39,797 nucleotides of DNA from Gammaproteobacteria bacterium (GTDB lineage Bacteria > Pseudomonadota > Gammaproteobacteria > JAJDYQ01). Position 1 is the first letter of the stretch, and each line of letters starts with the position of its first letter. Below the pieces are notes generated by a model. That model was not told the origin of the DNA and searched no databases. It saw nothing but the letters and a program-made list of their open reading frames with translations. A program made the translations under genes and the position numbers. This document shows positions 26,857 to 35,330 of the stretch, piece after piece. Where the stretch lies: the NCBI GenBank assembly GCA_022825085.1, contig JAJDYQ010000015.1, positions 1-39,797 of the forward strand. Reading direction: 5' to 3'.

Positions 26857-27939
26857 CTATTGTACCACTTCTTTCACCTGACCCTGTTTCACATGAAACA
26901 TCTTGTCTGAATATCGATGTTCTTTCGGCAACCGTGCAATATCAATACACGTAATAACAACCTGCATGGATATCCTGCGAAGGATATCCATGACCAGCGA
27001 TATGTGATTCTGGTCCAGCTCACTCGGCAAGTCATCAATCAGCAATATACCGGAATACCGGCCCAGTTCCTGTTGTAAGCTGGCCTGTGCCAGATAAGTT
27101 GCAAACGTAATGAGCTTTTTCTGCCCGCGTGAAGCGCAGTCTCTGGCAAGTACTCCGTCAAGTTTCAACACCAGTTCCGCCCGCTGAGGTCCATGATAGG
27201 TAAAGCGGCGTTCCTGATCACGCTGGAAACTGTTACTGAGTACTTCGTCAAGGCTGCACTCGTTATCCCAGCCACGTTGATAATGTATTTCAAGCAATGA
27301 ATCGGGCAGGAATGCATGGGAATATCGTTTGAATTGTTGTCGCAATAAATCGATGTAGTCAGACCGATATTCATCCAGTGACTCTGCGAGTTGTATGTAT
27401 TCTCGACTCCAGACAGCAAGCGTGCGTCGGTCTGTTCCGGCGGACAACATGGCATTTCTCTGCGCGAGGCTACGCTGGAAGCGACGCCAGACAGTGGCGT
27501 AATCATGTTTCACGTGAAACACACCCCAGTCCATAAAACGTCTGCGAATATCCGGGGAATCGTCCAGTAGCCGGTAACTGATCGGTGTTACTGCTTGAAC
27601 GGGCTGGTATAACGCATATTCAGAAGACTTCCTGACCTGCTTATTGCTCAAATTCAAGCGGATTCGATTGTCCTGCCAGCGATACTGTATAGGCAAGGGC
27701 CTTGTTTTTTTCTGTGAGACTATGCCATTCAGCAAAAAATCCGTGGTACCAAATTGCTGCATTTTTCGTGGTGATGCCCCCAGAAAAGACCGACCAGAGC
27801 ATAAGACATTGATAGCGTCCAGCAGTGAGGTTTTTCCGGATGCGTTGTCCCCGTAAATAAACTGCAAACCCGCATCAAGCTCCATGCGGACATGCTCCAG
27901 ATTTCTGAATTGGCGGGTTTCGAGTTGCTGAAGAGACAT
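26857..27939 (-). CDS. recF: DNA replication and repair protein RecF
   Basis: RecF is an SMC-like ATPase that loads RecA on gapped DNA with RecO and RecR. The 360-residue protein has Walker A GDNASGKTSLLDAI near residue 30, the AVTPISYRLLDDSPDIRRRFMDWG block, the ABC signature region SRGQKKLITFATYLAQA and Walker B LLIDDLPSELD. It starts 21 bases after the dnaN stop. Two parS palindromes are embedded in its coding sequence (27506-27521 and 26885-26900), where they read as FHVKH and MFHVKQ. Confidence 0.96.
   Translation of the reverse strand: MSLQQLETRQFRNLEHVRMELDAGLQFIYGDNASGKTSLLDAINVLCSGRSFLGASPRKMQQFGTTDFLLNGIVSQKKTRPLPIQYRWQDNRIRLNLSNKQVRKSSEYALYQPVQAVTPISYRLLDDSPDIRRRFMDWGVFHVKHDYATVWRRFQRSLAQRNAMLSAGTDRRTLAVWSREYIQLAESLDEYRSDYIDLLRQQFKRYSHAFLPDSLLEIHYQRGWDNECSLDEVLSNSFQRDQERRFTYHGPQRAELVLKLDGVLARDCASRGQKKLITFATYLAQASLQQELGRYSGILLIDDLPSELDQNHISLVMDILRRISMQVVITCIDIARLPKEHRYSDKMFHVKQGQVKEVVQ
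26885..26900. promoter_or_regulatory. parS-like centromere site, one mismatch
   Basis: TGTTTCACATGAAACA differs from the consensus parS (TGTTTCACGTGAAACA) at one central base. It lies at the extreme 3' end of recF. A half-site, GGTGAAACA, follows in the recF-gyrB spacer near 26847-26855. It should be a secondary ParB binding site. Confidence 0.75.
27506..27521. promoter_or_regulatory. Perfect consensus parS site inside recF
   Basis: TGTTTCACGTGAAACA is a 16-base perfect palindrome identical to the universal bacterial parS sequence bound by ParB. It is placed 1.5-1.8 kb from the candidate oriC, within recF codons. Its presence shows the chromosome uses a ParABS system although parB is not visible next to parA. 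Confidence 0.92.
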
Positions 27940-27960
27940 AAACTCATCGAAAAAGTGAGT

Positions 27961-29067
27961 TTAAAGTCTCATGGGCATCACAACATAATTGGAGGAGTCA
28001 TCGTCCGGATCCTGGATCAGACATTGATTATTACCAGAATCGGTCAAGGTAATTTTGACCTTATCACTGGTTACAGCGTTGATAGCATCCTGCAGGTAAG
28101 TAGCGTTGAATCCGATCTCAAATTCATTGCCATCGTATTCGATGCTGATCTCATCCTCTGCTTCTTCCTGTTCCGGATTATGTGCCTTAACCTGAAGACT
28201 GTTTTGCTGCAGTATCATGCGAATCCCCCGATATTTTTCGTTTGATAAAATAGCCACCCGCACCAAAGCCTGCCGCAGGGGCTCCTTATCAGCGAGTACG
28301 ATGTTGTTACCCCCTTCCGGTATCACACGCTGATAATCCGGAAATTTCCCATCAATCAATTTTGAAGTAAAGATTGTATCCCCCATAATCAGGCGGATAT
28401 GACTTGCGCCGACAACAACCGATATTTGGTCGTCAGAATCCGTCAGAAGACGCATAAGCTCCTGAATACCTTTACGAGGTATGATGACCTGTTTGTTTTC
28501 TTCATTGATATCAATGCTCACTGTCAGGTCTTTCATAGCCAGTCGGTGACCATCGGTAGCTACTGAACGGAGTCGGTCAGCCGTTATTTCCATCATCAAA
28601 CCATTCAGATAGTAACGAACATCCTGCTGAGCCATGGAAAAGTGAGTGGCATTGAATGCCGTTTTAAGATCACCCTGCGTGAGATCAAAGCGGGTCTGCG
28701 CAGTGATTTCTTCAATCAGAGGAAATTCCGTTGACGGCAGAGTTGATAAAGTAAAGCGGCTGCGGCCAGCCTGCAAAGTTACACGGTTGTCCTTCTGACT
28801 GATGGTGAGAACTACATCTTCTGCAAGGTTTTTGCAGATATCCAGCCATTTTCGGGCTGGTATGGTGGTTTCGCCATTGGTATCAATTTCACATTTCAGT
28901 GTGATGATCAACTCGACTTCCAGATCCGTAGAAGCCAGAGTAATGGTTTCATTTTCAGCTTTAACCAATATATTTGAAAGGATCGGTAATGTTTGCCTGC
29001 GTTCTACAACGCTGGAAAGGTGCTGGAGGGCTTTCAGTATCACGTTGCATGATATTTGGAATTTCAT
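27961..29067 (-). CDS. dnaN: DNA polymerase III beta subunit (sliding clamp)
   Basis: The 368-residue protein has the three-domain clamp length and typical segments: MKFQISCNVILKALQHLSSVVERRQTLPILSN at the start (shown here as a full N-terminal clamp domain), SRFTLSTLPSTEFPLIE, YYLNGLMMEI, VATDGHRLA and the C-terminal YVVMPMRL that helps form the clamp-loader and ligand pocket. Shine-Dalgarno AAAGGGAAAT lies before the ATG at 29067. It is separated from dnaA by the 205-base candidate origin. Confidence 0.97.
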   Translation of the reverse strand: MKFQISCNVILKALQHLSSVVERRQTLPILSNILVKAENETITLASTDLEVELIITLKCEIDTNGETTIPARKWLDICKNLAEDVVLTISQKDNRVTLQAGRSRFTLSTLPSTEFPLIEEITAQTRFDLTQGDLKTAFNATHFSMAQQDVRYYLNGLMMEITADRLRSVATDGHRLAMKDLTVSIDINEENKQVIIPRKGIQELMRLLTDSDDQISVVVGASHIRLIMGDTIFTSKLIDGKFPDYQRVIPEGGNNIVLADKEPLRQALVRVAILSNEKYRGIRMILQQNSLQVKAHNPEQEEAEDEISIEYDGNEFEIGFNATYLQDAINAVTSDKVKITLTDSGNNQCLIQDPDDDSSNYVVMPMRL

Positions 29068-29272
29068 ATTAATTTCCCTTTATATATATTGACTATTAAT
29101 ACTATTAAGTTGCTGAATATGTGGGTAAGTCTATAAAGCTTTTATTGATCAATCAGTTACGTTCTATTATCCACGTCCTGCTGATGTGATTAACCCCCAG
29201 TCACTATCTGGATAACACATGAATAACCTCTCATTTATAGCCTGATTGATCATTTTATACAATTTGCCCACA
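29068..29272. other. oriC: Candidate chromosomal origin (oriC) in the dnaA-dnaN spacer
   Basis: The spacer contains an AT-rich stretch (about 29080-29110) and near-consensus DnaA boxes, each one mismatch from TTATNCACA. They are TTACCCACA on the minus strand (29120-29128), TTATCCACG on the plus strand (29167-29175) and TTATCCAGA on the minus strand (29207-29215). A weaker TTGCCCACA lies close to dnaA (near 29263). An 11-bp inverted repeat, TGATCAATCAG at 29146-29156 and its complement at 29242-29252, brackets the central boxes, and each arm includes a GATC. The dnaA-rpmH spacer has only one poor box, so this is the better candidate. The dnaN promoter must also lie here. Confidence 0.62.
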
Positions 29273-30589
29273 TTATGTTGTAAATGTTCTCAACAGGTTT
29301 CGGTAATCTTCTTGAATGCGGTTATCACCTTCTTTCAGTTCATCTATTTTCCTGCAAGCATGAAGTACAGTGGTGTGATCGCGTCCACCGAATGCATCAC
29401 CTATTTCCGGCAGTGAATGATTGGTCAGCTTTTTAGCCAGGGTCATGGCCATTTGTCTTGGTCGGGTGATTGATCGTCTGCGGCTTTTGGAATGCAGGTC
29501 TGAAACGCGGACTTTGTAGTACTCAGCAACTGTTTTTTGTATATTTTCGATGCTGACCATACGTTCCTGCATGGCAAGCAGATCGCGCAGCGCTTCCTGT
29601 GTGATATCCATGGTGATCGGTTTGCCTTTGAACCGGGCATGGGCAATTAATCGGCGCAATGTACCTTCAAGCTCACGCACATTAGACTGAATGCGTTTGG
29701 CCACAAAAAAAGCCACTTTATCGGGAATCTCGATGTGGGCCTGTTCGGCTTTGCTTTTCAGGATAGCAGCACGTGTTTCCAGTTCAGGGGGATCAACAGC
29801 AACCGTCAAGCCCCAGCCAAACCGTGATTTAAGGCGATCTTCCAGTCCTTCCACCTCTTTGGGATAGCGGTCACAGGTTAGTATAACCTGTTGCCGGGAC
29901 TCCAGCAGGCTGTTAAATGTGTGGAAAAACTCTTCCTGAGAACGTTCTTTGCCGGCAAAGAACTGAATATCGTCAATGAGCAGGGCATCGGCGTTACGGT
30001 AGAAAGATTTGAAATTATTGATGGTATTGTGTTGCAGTGACTTAACCATTTCGGAGACGAAACGTTCAGAATGCAGGTAGATGATTTTCACATCCGGTTT
30101 TTTTTTCAACATGGTGTTGCCGACTGCCTGCATGAGATGGGTTTTACCGAGCCCGGTACCTCCGTAGATGAAAAGAGGGTTGTAGGTTCCGCCAGGACTA
30201 TCAGCCACCTGCAGAGAGGCGGCCTTGGCCAACTCATTGGATTTTCCTTCAACAAAGGTGTCAAAAGTAAAATTCGGGTCGAGATTGCTGCGCACCGGCT
30301 CCAGACGGGATGTTATGTTGCCGGATTCAGTGGTAATTCGGGGGGGCTCTTTCTCTGGCGTTTTCAGTGAACCTATCTCGATGGAAATCGTAAGGTCGGT
30401 GTTGTGAAGAAGGATGATTTCACGTATGCGCCCCATGTAGTGCTCTTCTACCCAGTCTTGTACGAAGCGGTTGGGAGCCAACAACTTCAGGCTCTCGCTG
30501 TTTTCAATCACGTGCAGGGGCCGGATCCAGGTATTAAACAGATTCTCTGGCAACTCTGACTGTAGCCTGTTGAGACAATGATCCCACAT
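29273..30589 (-). CDS. dnaA: Chromosomal replication initiator DnaA
   Basis: DnaA binds DnaA boxes and melts oriC. The 438-residue protein has N-terminal domain I ([13 protein letters not shown]) and a short linker. The AAA+ domain contains Walker [11 protein letters not shown], Walker [13 protein letters not shown] and FHTFNSLLE. Domain IV holds the DNA-binding signature [17 protein letters not shown] and [15 protein letters not shown]. It is slightly shorter than E. coli DnaA (467 aa), the difference being in the linker. It is transcribed away from rpmH. Confidence 0.98.
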   Translation of the reverse strand: MWDHCLNRLQSELPENLFNTWIRPLHVIENSESLKLLAPNRFVQDWVEEHYMGRIREIILLHNTDLTISIEIGSLKTPEKEPPRITTESGNITSRLEPVRSNLDPNFTFDTFVEGKSNELAKAASLQVADSPGGTYNPLFIYGGTGLGKTHLMQAVGNTMLKKKPDVKIIYLHSERFVSEMVKSLQHNTINNFKSFYRNADALLIDDIQFFAGKERSQEEFFHTFNSLLESRQQVILTCDRYPKEVEGLEDRLKSRFGWGLTVAVDPPELETRAAILKSKAEQAHIEIPDKVAFFVAKRIQSNVRELEGTLRRLIAHARFKGKPITMDITQEALRDLLAMQERMVSIENIQKTVAEYYKVRVSDLHSKSRRRSITRPRQMAMTLAKKLTNHSLPEIGDAFGGRDHTTVLHACRKIDELKEGDNRIQEDYRNLLRTFTT

Positions 30590-30755
30590 TCCGTTAATGT
30601 CCCCCTGTTTTGACGATAATGAAAAAAGTTATCCGCTGCCAGTTTGTGTTGCTGTCTCGGTACCCGGCGGATAGAGAGAGTAATAATGCTTTATTTTATG
30701 GCAGGATGCCAGTAATGAAATCCGTTGTTAAAATAATTGTGATCGTAAAGTCAAG

Positions 30756-30784
30756 TTGACAGCCGGGTAGAACCTCTGTATGCT
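30756..30784 (+). promoter_or_regulatory. Sigma-70 promoter of the rpmH-rnpA operon
   Basis: A perfect -35 TTGACA (30756-30761) is followed after exactly 17 bases by TATGCT (30779-30784). The spacing and position, about 55 bases upstream of the rpmH ATG, make it the likely strong promoter of rpmH and the genes behind it. It is a high-quality match seen directly. Confidence 0.8.
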
Positions 30785-30837
30785 GCGCTGCCTTTGTGTT
30801 TCGGGGCGGGTTTAACCGTTTTCAGGTTTAGAGATTT

Positions 30838-30975
30838 ATGAAAAGAACATTTCAACCCAGTCGCTTAAAGCGTGCACGCACCCATGGTTTTCGTGCCCGC
30901 ATGGCTACCAGGGCAGGTCGCCGTATATTGAAGGCCCGCCGCGCAAAGGGCCGCGCCCGACTGACGCCGGTATAG
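30838..30975 (+). CDS. rpmH: 50S ribosomal protein L34
   Basis: A 45-codon gene encoding a highly basic peptide beginning [18 protein letters not shown] and continuing [17 protein letters not shown], the unmistakable L34 sequence of the large ribosomal subunit. It is led by a strong sigma-70 promoter and followed by rnpA, the usual arrangement at the origin. Confidence 0.98.
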   Translation: MKRTFQPSRLKRARTHGFRARMATRAGRRILKARRAKGRARLTPV

Positions 30976-31066
30976 TGGCAGTCCTTTATTTCTCTGGATT
31001 ACCGTAAGACCTGTACACAAACTGACCATCTCATTTCGATGTGTGTCGTGGTGGTAGCGGATTCTC

Positions 31067-31420
31067 ATGGGTCACTTTTGTCGGAACCGGGTCAGTTTGG
31101 GGAAACGCGGTTTTCAGAAAGTCTTCGAAAAAAGCTACCGGTGTGGAGACCGGCTGTTGCTGGTGTTGGCCACAAAAAATCAGGAGACCTTTTCCCGTTT
31201 GGGTCTGGCCATATCCAGGAAATACATTCCCAGGGCAGTTGATCGCAATCATATAAAGCGGCTTATACGTGAAAGTTTTTATCAACAACAACCTTTTTCT
31301 GCACCGCTGGATATTGTGGTCATGAGCAGATCGGGTTCGAGGCATTGCAGCAAAGCAGAGATTGATGCGTCTCTTTCGCGGCACTGGCAATGTATTCTCA
31401 ACAAAATCAATAAAGCCTGA
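31067..31420 (+). CDS. rnpA: Ribonuclease P protein component
   Basis: RnpA helps the RNase P RNA bind and process pre-tRNA 5' ends. The 117-residue basic protein has GKRGFQKVFEKSYRCGD, SRLGLAISRKYIPRAVDRNHIKR-like core (LGLAISRKYIPRAV then RNHIKRLIRESF) carrying the RNR motif, and the LDIVVMSRSG strand. An in-frame stop lies just upstream of the ATG at 31067, which fixes the start region; other overlapping frames are shadows. Only 23 bases separate its stop from yidC. Confidence 0.95.
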   Translation: MGHFCRNRVSLGKRGFQKVFEKSYRCGDRLLLVLATKNQETFSRLGLAISRKYIPRAVDRNHIKRLIRESFYQQQPFSAPLDIVVMSRSGSRHCSKAEIDASLSRHWQCILNKINKA

Positions 31421-31443
31421 ACTGCTCAATCGGGCATTTCTAT

Positions 31444-33129
31444 ATGGGAAATCCAAGATTCACATTGATCGCCGCACTGGTCTTTATCATGGTGCTGATA
31501 TGGCTGGCATGGCAGGAAGATTATGGTCCCGGTGCCCGGCAGGCAGCTGCACCGAGTGAGCGGCCGGTTCAATTCACGGATGGATTGGACCCTTCGGCGG
31601 CGGATAGCGAACTGCCTTCATTATCCGGCTCATCCTCGCTGCAGCAGATGTCGCCGATTGGTACGGCAAACGAGGAACCCGCCGCAGTCCGTCACAACCA
31701 TGAAATACAGGTTGTTACCGATCTCCTGGATGTCCGTATAGATACCCGGGGAGGGGAAATCAGTGCGGTTTCACTGCGTGCCTACCCGATAGAACTGGAT
31801 AAGCCTGATGAACCGTTTCCATTGCTGGTAAAAGAAGGGCGTCACTACTATGTGGCCCAATCCGGCCTGTTAAGTCGGCAAAATGCACCAAACCATCTGG
31901 CTGATTTTGAGGCGGACAAAACGGAATACCGTATGCAGGAAAGCTCGGACAGCCTGCGAGTCCCCCTGCACTGGCAGGATAACGGGATCAAGGTGACCAA
32001 GACACTGGTTTTTAACCGAAACCGCCACGTTATTGATGTCGAATATGACATTATCAATCAATCTTCCCAACCCTGGCAGGCCAATCAATATCGTCAGATT
32101 GTACGTACACCGCCGGCTGAACGAAGCGGTATGGATGTGATGATGTACACCTTTAACGGCGCTGCCTATTACAGTGAAGAAGACAAGTTTGAGAAGATTG
32201 ATCTGGACGATATCGAAGATGACCCGTTATCCAGAGATGTTAAAGGCGGCTGGGTTGGTATGGTGCAGCATTATTTTCTATCGGCCTGGATACCGAATCA
32301 GGATGAACTCAACAATTTTTATACCCGCACCCTGAAGGGAAATCGTTACGCGATTGGCATGATTTCTCCTGAAATTCTGGTGTCGCCCGGCCAGAGCGGC
32401 CGCTTTACCAGTCGTTTCTATGTCGGACCCAAGGAGCAGCAGGTACTGGAAGAGCTGGCTTCCGGCCTGGACCTCAGTGTCGATTACAGCTGGCTGACGA
32501 TTATCGCCAAACCGATATTCTGGCTGATGACATTCATTCATGACAACATTGTGGAGAACTGGGGCTGGTCGATTATCCTGTTGACGCTGGCGATCAAGCT
32601 GGCTTTGTTCAAACTTTCCGAATACGGCTATCGCTCCATGGCGAATATGCGGAGAGTTCAGCCCAAGCTGATGTCGTTGAAAGAACGCTTTGGCGACGAT
32701 AAGCAGCGCATGCAGCGGGGCATGATGGAACTGTACAAGAAGGAAAAAATCAACCCGATGAGTGGCTGCTTCCCGATCCTGCTACAGATACCGGTATTTA
32801 TCGCGTTATACTGGGTATTGCTGGAGAGTGTTGAACTGCGTCATGCCCCTTTTGTTTTATGGATAGATGACCTATCGGCCAGAGACCCGTATTTTGTGTT
32901 GCCGATCATTATGGGTGCAACAATGTTTTTCCAGCAAAAACTCAATCCGGCACCGATGGATGAAATGCAGCAGACGATCATGAAGGTATTGCCTATTGTA
33001 TTTACGATATTCTTTCTGTTTTTCCCTTCCGGACTGGTGTTGTATTGGGTCGTCAACAATGTGCTTTCCATTGCACAACAATGGTTTATTACCCGGCGAA
33101 TAGAGCGCAGTACAGCAAAGTCCCGATAG
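31444..33129 (+). CDS. yidC: Membrane protein insertase YidC
   Basis: YidC inserts and folds inner-membrane proteins, alone or with SecYEG. The 561-residue product has the Gram-negative layout: an N-terminal anchor (FTLIAALVFIMVLIWLA), a large periplasmic beta domain (about 60-340) and the conserved five-helix core with IFWLMTFIHDNIVENWGWSIILL. NPMSGCFPILLQIPVFIALYWVL and FFLFFPSGLVLYWVVNN lie in the same core. The usual yidD gene between rnpA and yidC is missing. Confidence 0.97.
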   Translation: MGNPRFTLIAALVFIMVLIWLAWQEDYGPGARQAAAPSERPVQFTDGLDPSAADSELPSLSGSSSLQQMSPIGTANEEPAAVRHNHEIQVVTDLLDVRIDTRGGEISAVSLRAYPIELDKPDEPFPLLVKEGRHYYVAQSGLLSRQNAPNHLADFEADKTEYRMQESSDSLRVPLHWQDNGIKVTKTLVFNRNRHVIDVEYDIINQSSQPWQANQYRQIVRTPPAERSGMDVMMYTFNGAAYYSEEDKFEKIDLDDIEDDPLSRDVKGGWVGMVQHYFLSAWIPNQDELNNFYTRTLKGNRYAIGMISPEILVSPGQSGRFTSRFYVGPKEQQVLEELASGLDLSVDYSWLTIIAKPIFWLMTFIHDNIVENWGWSIILLTLAIKLALFKLSEYGYRSMANMRRVQPKLMSLKERFGDDKQRMQRGMMELYKKEKINPMSGCFPILLQIPVFIALYWVLLESVELRHAPFVLWIDDLSARDPYFVLPIIMGATMFFQQKLNPAPMDEMQQTIMKVLPIVFTIFFLFFPSGLVLYWVVNNVLSIAQQWFITRRIERSTAKSR

Positions 33130-33151
33130 TATTTGACAGGTGGCATGATCT

Positions 33152-34513
33152 GTGTCCGCTGACACAATAGCCGCGATTGCCACACCACCGGGACGAGGAG
33201 GAGTCTGTATCATTCGTGTTTCCGGGCCCGATGTCCGTGCTATTGCACAATCCATAACCGGTCTTCGTCTCAGACCCCGTTATGCAACCCTGACCCGCTT
33301 TCGGGATGTATCAGATACCGATAATGCGGGCCATGATATTGACGAAGGTATTGCGCTTTATTTTCCCGGCCCGAACTCATTCACGGGAGAAGATGTTCTT
33401 GAGCTGCATGGGCATGGTGGGGTCATTATCAGCGACACCATCCTGAAATCGGTATTACGGGCAGGTGCCCGTATGGCCCGACCGGGAGAGTTTTCCGAGC
33501 GAGCCTTTCTGAACGGCAGGCTCGATCTGGCCCAGACCGAAGCGGTGGCAGATTTGATTAATGCCGGTTCCGTACAGGCAGCCAGAGCTGCGCTGCGCAC
33601 CCTTGAAGGAGAATTTTCACAGCATATCCGCACATTGCTTGGAGAACTGATTTCCCTGCGCATGTACATCGAATCATCGATTGATTTTGCGGATGAAGAG
33701 ATCGAACTGTTACAGGCCGGCGATATTGAGACAAAACTGGGCCGTCTGTCAGAGGCTGTAGATAAAATTACGGCGACCGCCGGAAGAGGCTGCCTGCTCG
33801 GAGAAGGGCTGTACCTCGTTATAGCGGGGCGGCCCAATGCGGGTAAATCGAGCCTGATGAATGTCCTGAGCGGTCGCGAATCATCCATTGTTACCGATAT
33901 TCCGGGAACAACCCGCGACATCATCCGCGAACAGATTGTGATAGAAGGCATTCCTGTTCACCTTCACGATACAGCGGGCATTCGTGAGGATGTGCAAAGG
34001 GTCGAAGAGGAAGGCATAAGGCGCGCACGCAACAGCCTGACCAATGCCGATCTGGTGTTATGGGTGCATGACGACACCACAGACATGGACCGGCATGAAT
34101 ATGAAAAATATCAGCCCGACTCCTTGATTATCGTCAGAAACAAAATTGATAAATCAGGCCGGCTGCCGGGCAAAGAAACAGAAGACGGGCTGCCGGTCGT
34201 CGCGATCAGTGCCGAAACGCTGCAAGGTATTGAACGGCTGCGTCAGGAAATTTTACAGGCTGTTCGGGCTGGACATTATCAGGAGAATGACTTCTCGGCC
34301 CGTCGCCGCCATCTACAGGCACTGGAACAAACGGCGGCACATTTGCGGCACGCACAGAAAAGACTGCGAGAGCAGCTTCAGGCAGACAGCGGCAGTGAAC
34401 TACTGGCGGAAGAACTGCGTCTGGCGCAAAACAGACTGAATGAAATTACCGGAGAATTTACGACGGAAGATCTGCTGGGAAAGATATTTTCGGAATTTTG
34501 TATCGGCAAATAA
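33152..34513 (+). CDS. mnmE: tRNA modification GTPase MnmE
   Basis: MnmE works with MnmG to place the (carboxymethyl)aminomethyl group on U34 of certain tRNAs. The 453-residue protein has the N-terminal folate-binding domain (TIAAIATPPGRGGVCIIRVSG) and a helical domain. The inserted G domain has G1 GRPNAGKSSLMN, G2/G3 DIPGTTRDI and DTAGI, and G4 NKID. It ends with the essential C-terminal CIGK. The start is a GTG at 33152; it lies 22 bases after yidC. Confidence 0.97.
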   Translation: MSADTIAAIATPPGRGGVCIIRVSGPDVRAIAQSITGLRLRPRYATLTRFRDVSDTDNAGHDIDEGIALYFPGPNSFTGEDVLELHGHGGVIISDTILKSVLRAGARMARPGEFSERAFLNGRLDLAQTEAVADLINAGSVQAARAALRTLEGEFSQHIRTLLGELISLRMYIESSIDFADEEIELLQAGDIETKLGRLSEAVDKITATAGRGCLLGEGLYLVIAGRPNAGKSSLMNVLSGRESSIVTDIPGTTRDIIREQIVIEGIPVHLHDTAGIREDVQRVEEEGIRRARNSLTNADLVLWVHDDTTDMDRHEYEKYQPDSLIIVRNKIDKSGRLPGKETEDGLPVVAISAETLQGIERLRQEILQAVRAGHYQENDFSARRRHLQALEQTAAHLRHAQKRLREQLQADSGSELLAEELRLAQNRLNEITGEFTTEDLLGKIFSEFCIGK

Positions 34514-34535
34514 AACAACGACCACCCAATGGGCA

Positions 34536-35246
34536 TCACTGGAATTCCGGGAAAGGCATTCCGCCATCAGTAATATCTGTCTGGCGACGTTGAAAGTAGG
34601 CTTCTTTCAGGAAACTGTAGCGATCCAGGGCAGCCTTCTCAAGAAAGTTTGACGCACCCAGCAGGTCGGCCCGCTGGTCAATGGCTTCTATAACCGTCAG
34701 ACTGTTGCGGGTTGCCGAGTGGTCAATATCGTTAATCGGATCAAAATTCTGATTATCGACAACCAGGCCGACAGTATCCCTGAGAGTGCTCGGCCCCAGG
34801 AATGGCAGAACCAGATAGGGTCCGGACCCCATACCCCAATACCCCAGCGTCTGACCGAAATCCTCGCGGTGTTTCGGTAGCCCCATATCGCTGGCCACAT
34901 CGATCAGACCGAGCAGGCCCACCGTACTGTTGACAACGAACCTGACCGAATCCAGCCCGCCCTGCCTGACTTTAAGCTGGAGCAGATCATTAAATACGGT
35001 AGCAACATCCTCGATATTGCTGAAGACATTACTGACGCCCCGGTCAACCGGGTCAGGCACGATAGCCTGATAACTTCTGGCCACAGGCTTGAAGACAGCG
35101 TTATCGACCTTTTCATTAAAATTAAAAATTTTGCGATTAAGGTTTTCGATCGGATCTCGATCATCGCCTGAATCAAGGGTGGCACAACCGCCTGACAACA
35201 ACATCAGGGCCATCATGGTCAGTTGCAATAATTTTCCGATAGACAT
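34536..35246 (-). CDS. mlaA: MlaA/VacJ outer-membrane lipoprotein of phospholipid transport
   Basis: MlaA removes misplaced phospholipids from the outer leaflet of the outer membrane and passes them to MlaC. From ATG at 35246 (AAAGGA ribosome binding site) the product is 236 residues with a lipobox LLSGGC (Cys 21). The family blocks are present: DPIENLNRKIFNFNEKVDN, YQAIVPDPVDRGVSNVFSN, REDFGQTLGYWGMGSGPYLVLPFLGPS and DRYSFLKEAYFQRR. An in-frame extension to 35312 is rejected. The gene sits alone on the minus strand between mnmE and mnmG, away from any mlaBCDEF genes. Confidence 0.93.
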   Translation of the reverse strand: MSIGKLLQLTMMALMLLSGGCATLDSGDDRDPIENLNRKIFNFNEKVDNAVFKPVARSYQAIVPDPVDRGVSNVFSNIEDVATVFNDLLQLKVRQGGLDSVRFVVNSTVGLLGLIDVASDMGLPKHREDFGQTLGYWGMGSGPYLVLPFLGPSTLRDTVGLVVDNQNFDPINDIDHSATRNSLTVIEAIDQRADLLGASNFLEKAALDRYSFLKEAYFQRRQTDITDGGMPFPEFQ

Positions 35247-35330
35247 AGAACAATCCTTTAGCGTCATGGAAAACGGCACCGACAGCCGCAAATCCAAAGC
35301 TGTTTTTTTCATTATATCAGCCGACTTTTA

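Noticed and set aside
30590-30837. dnaA-rpmH spacer as the origin
   Set aside because: It contains only one poor DnaA-box-like sequence (TTATCCGCT) and otherwise the rpmH promoter; the dnaA-dnaN spacer is richer.
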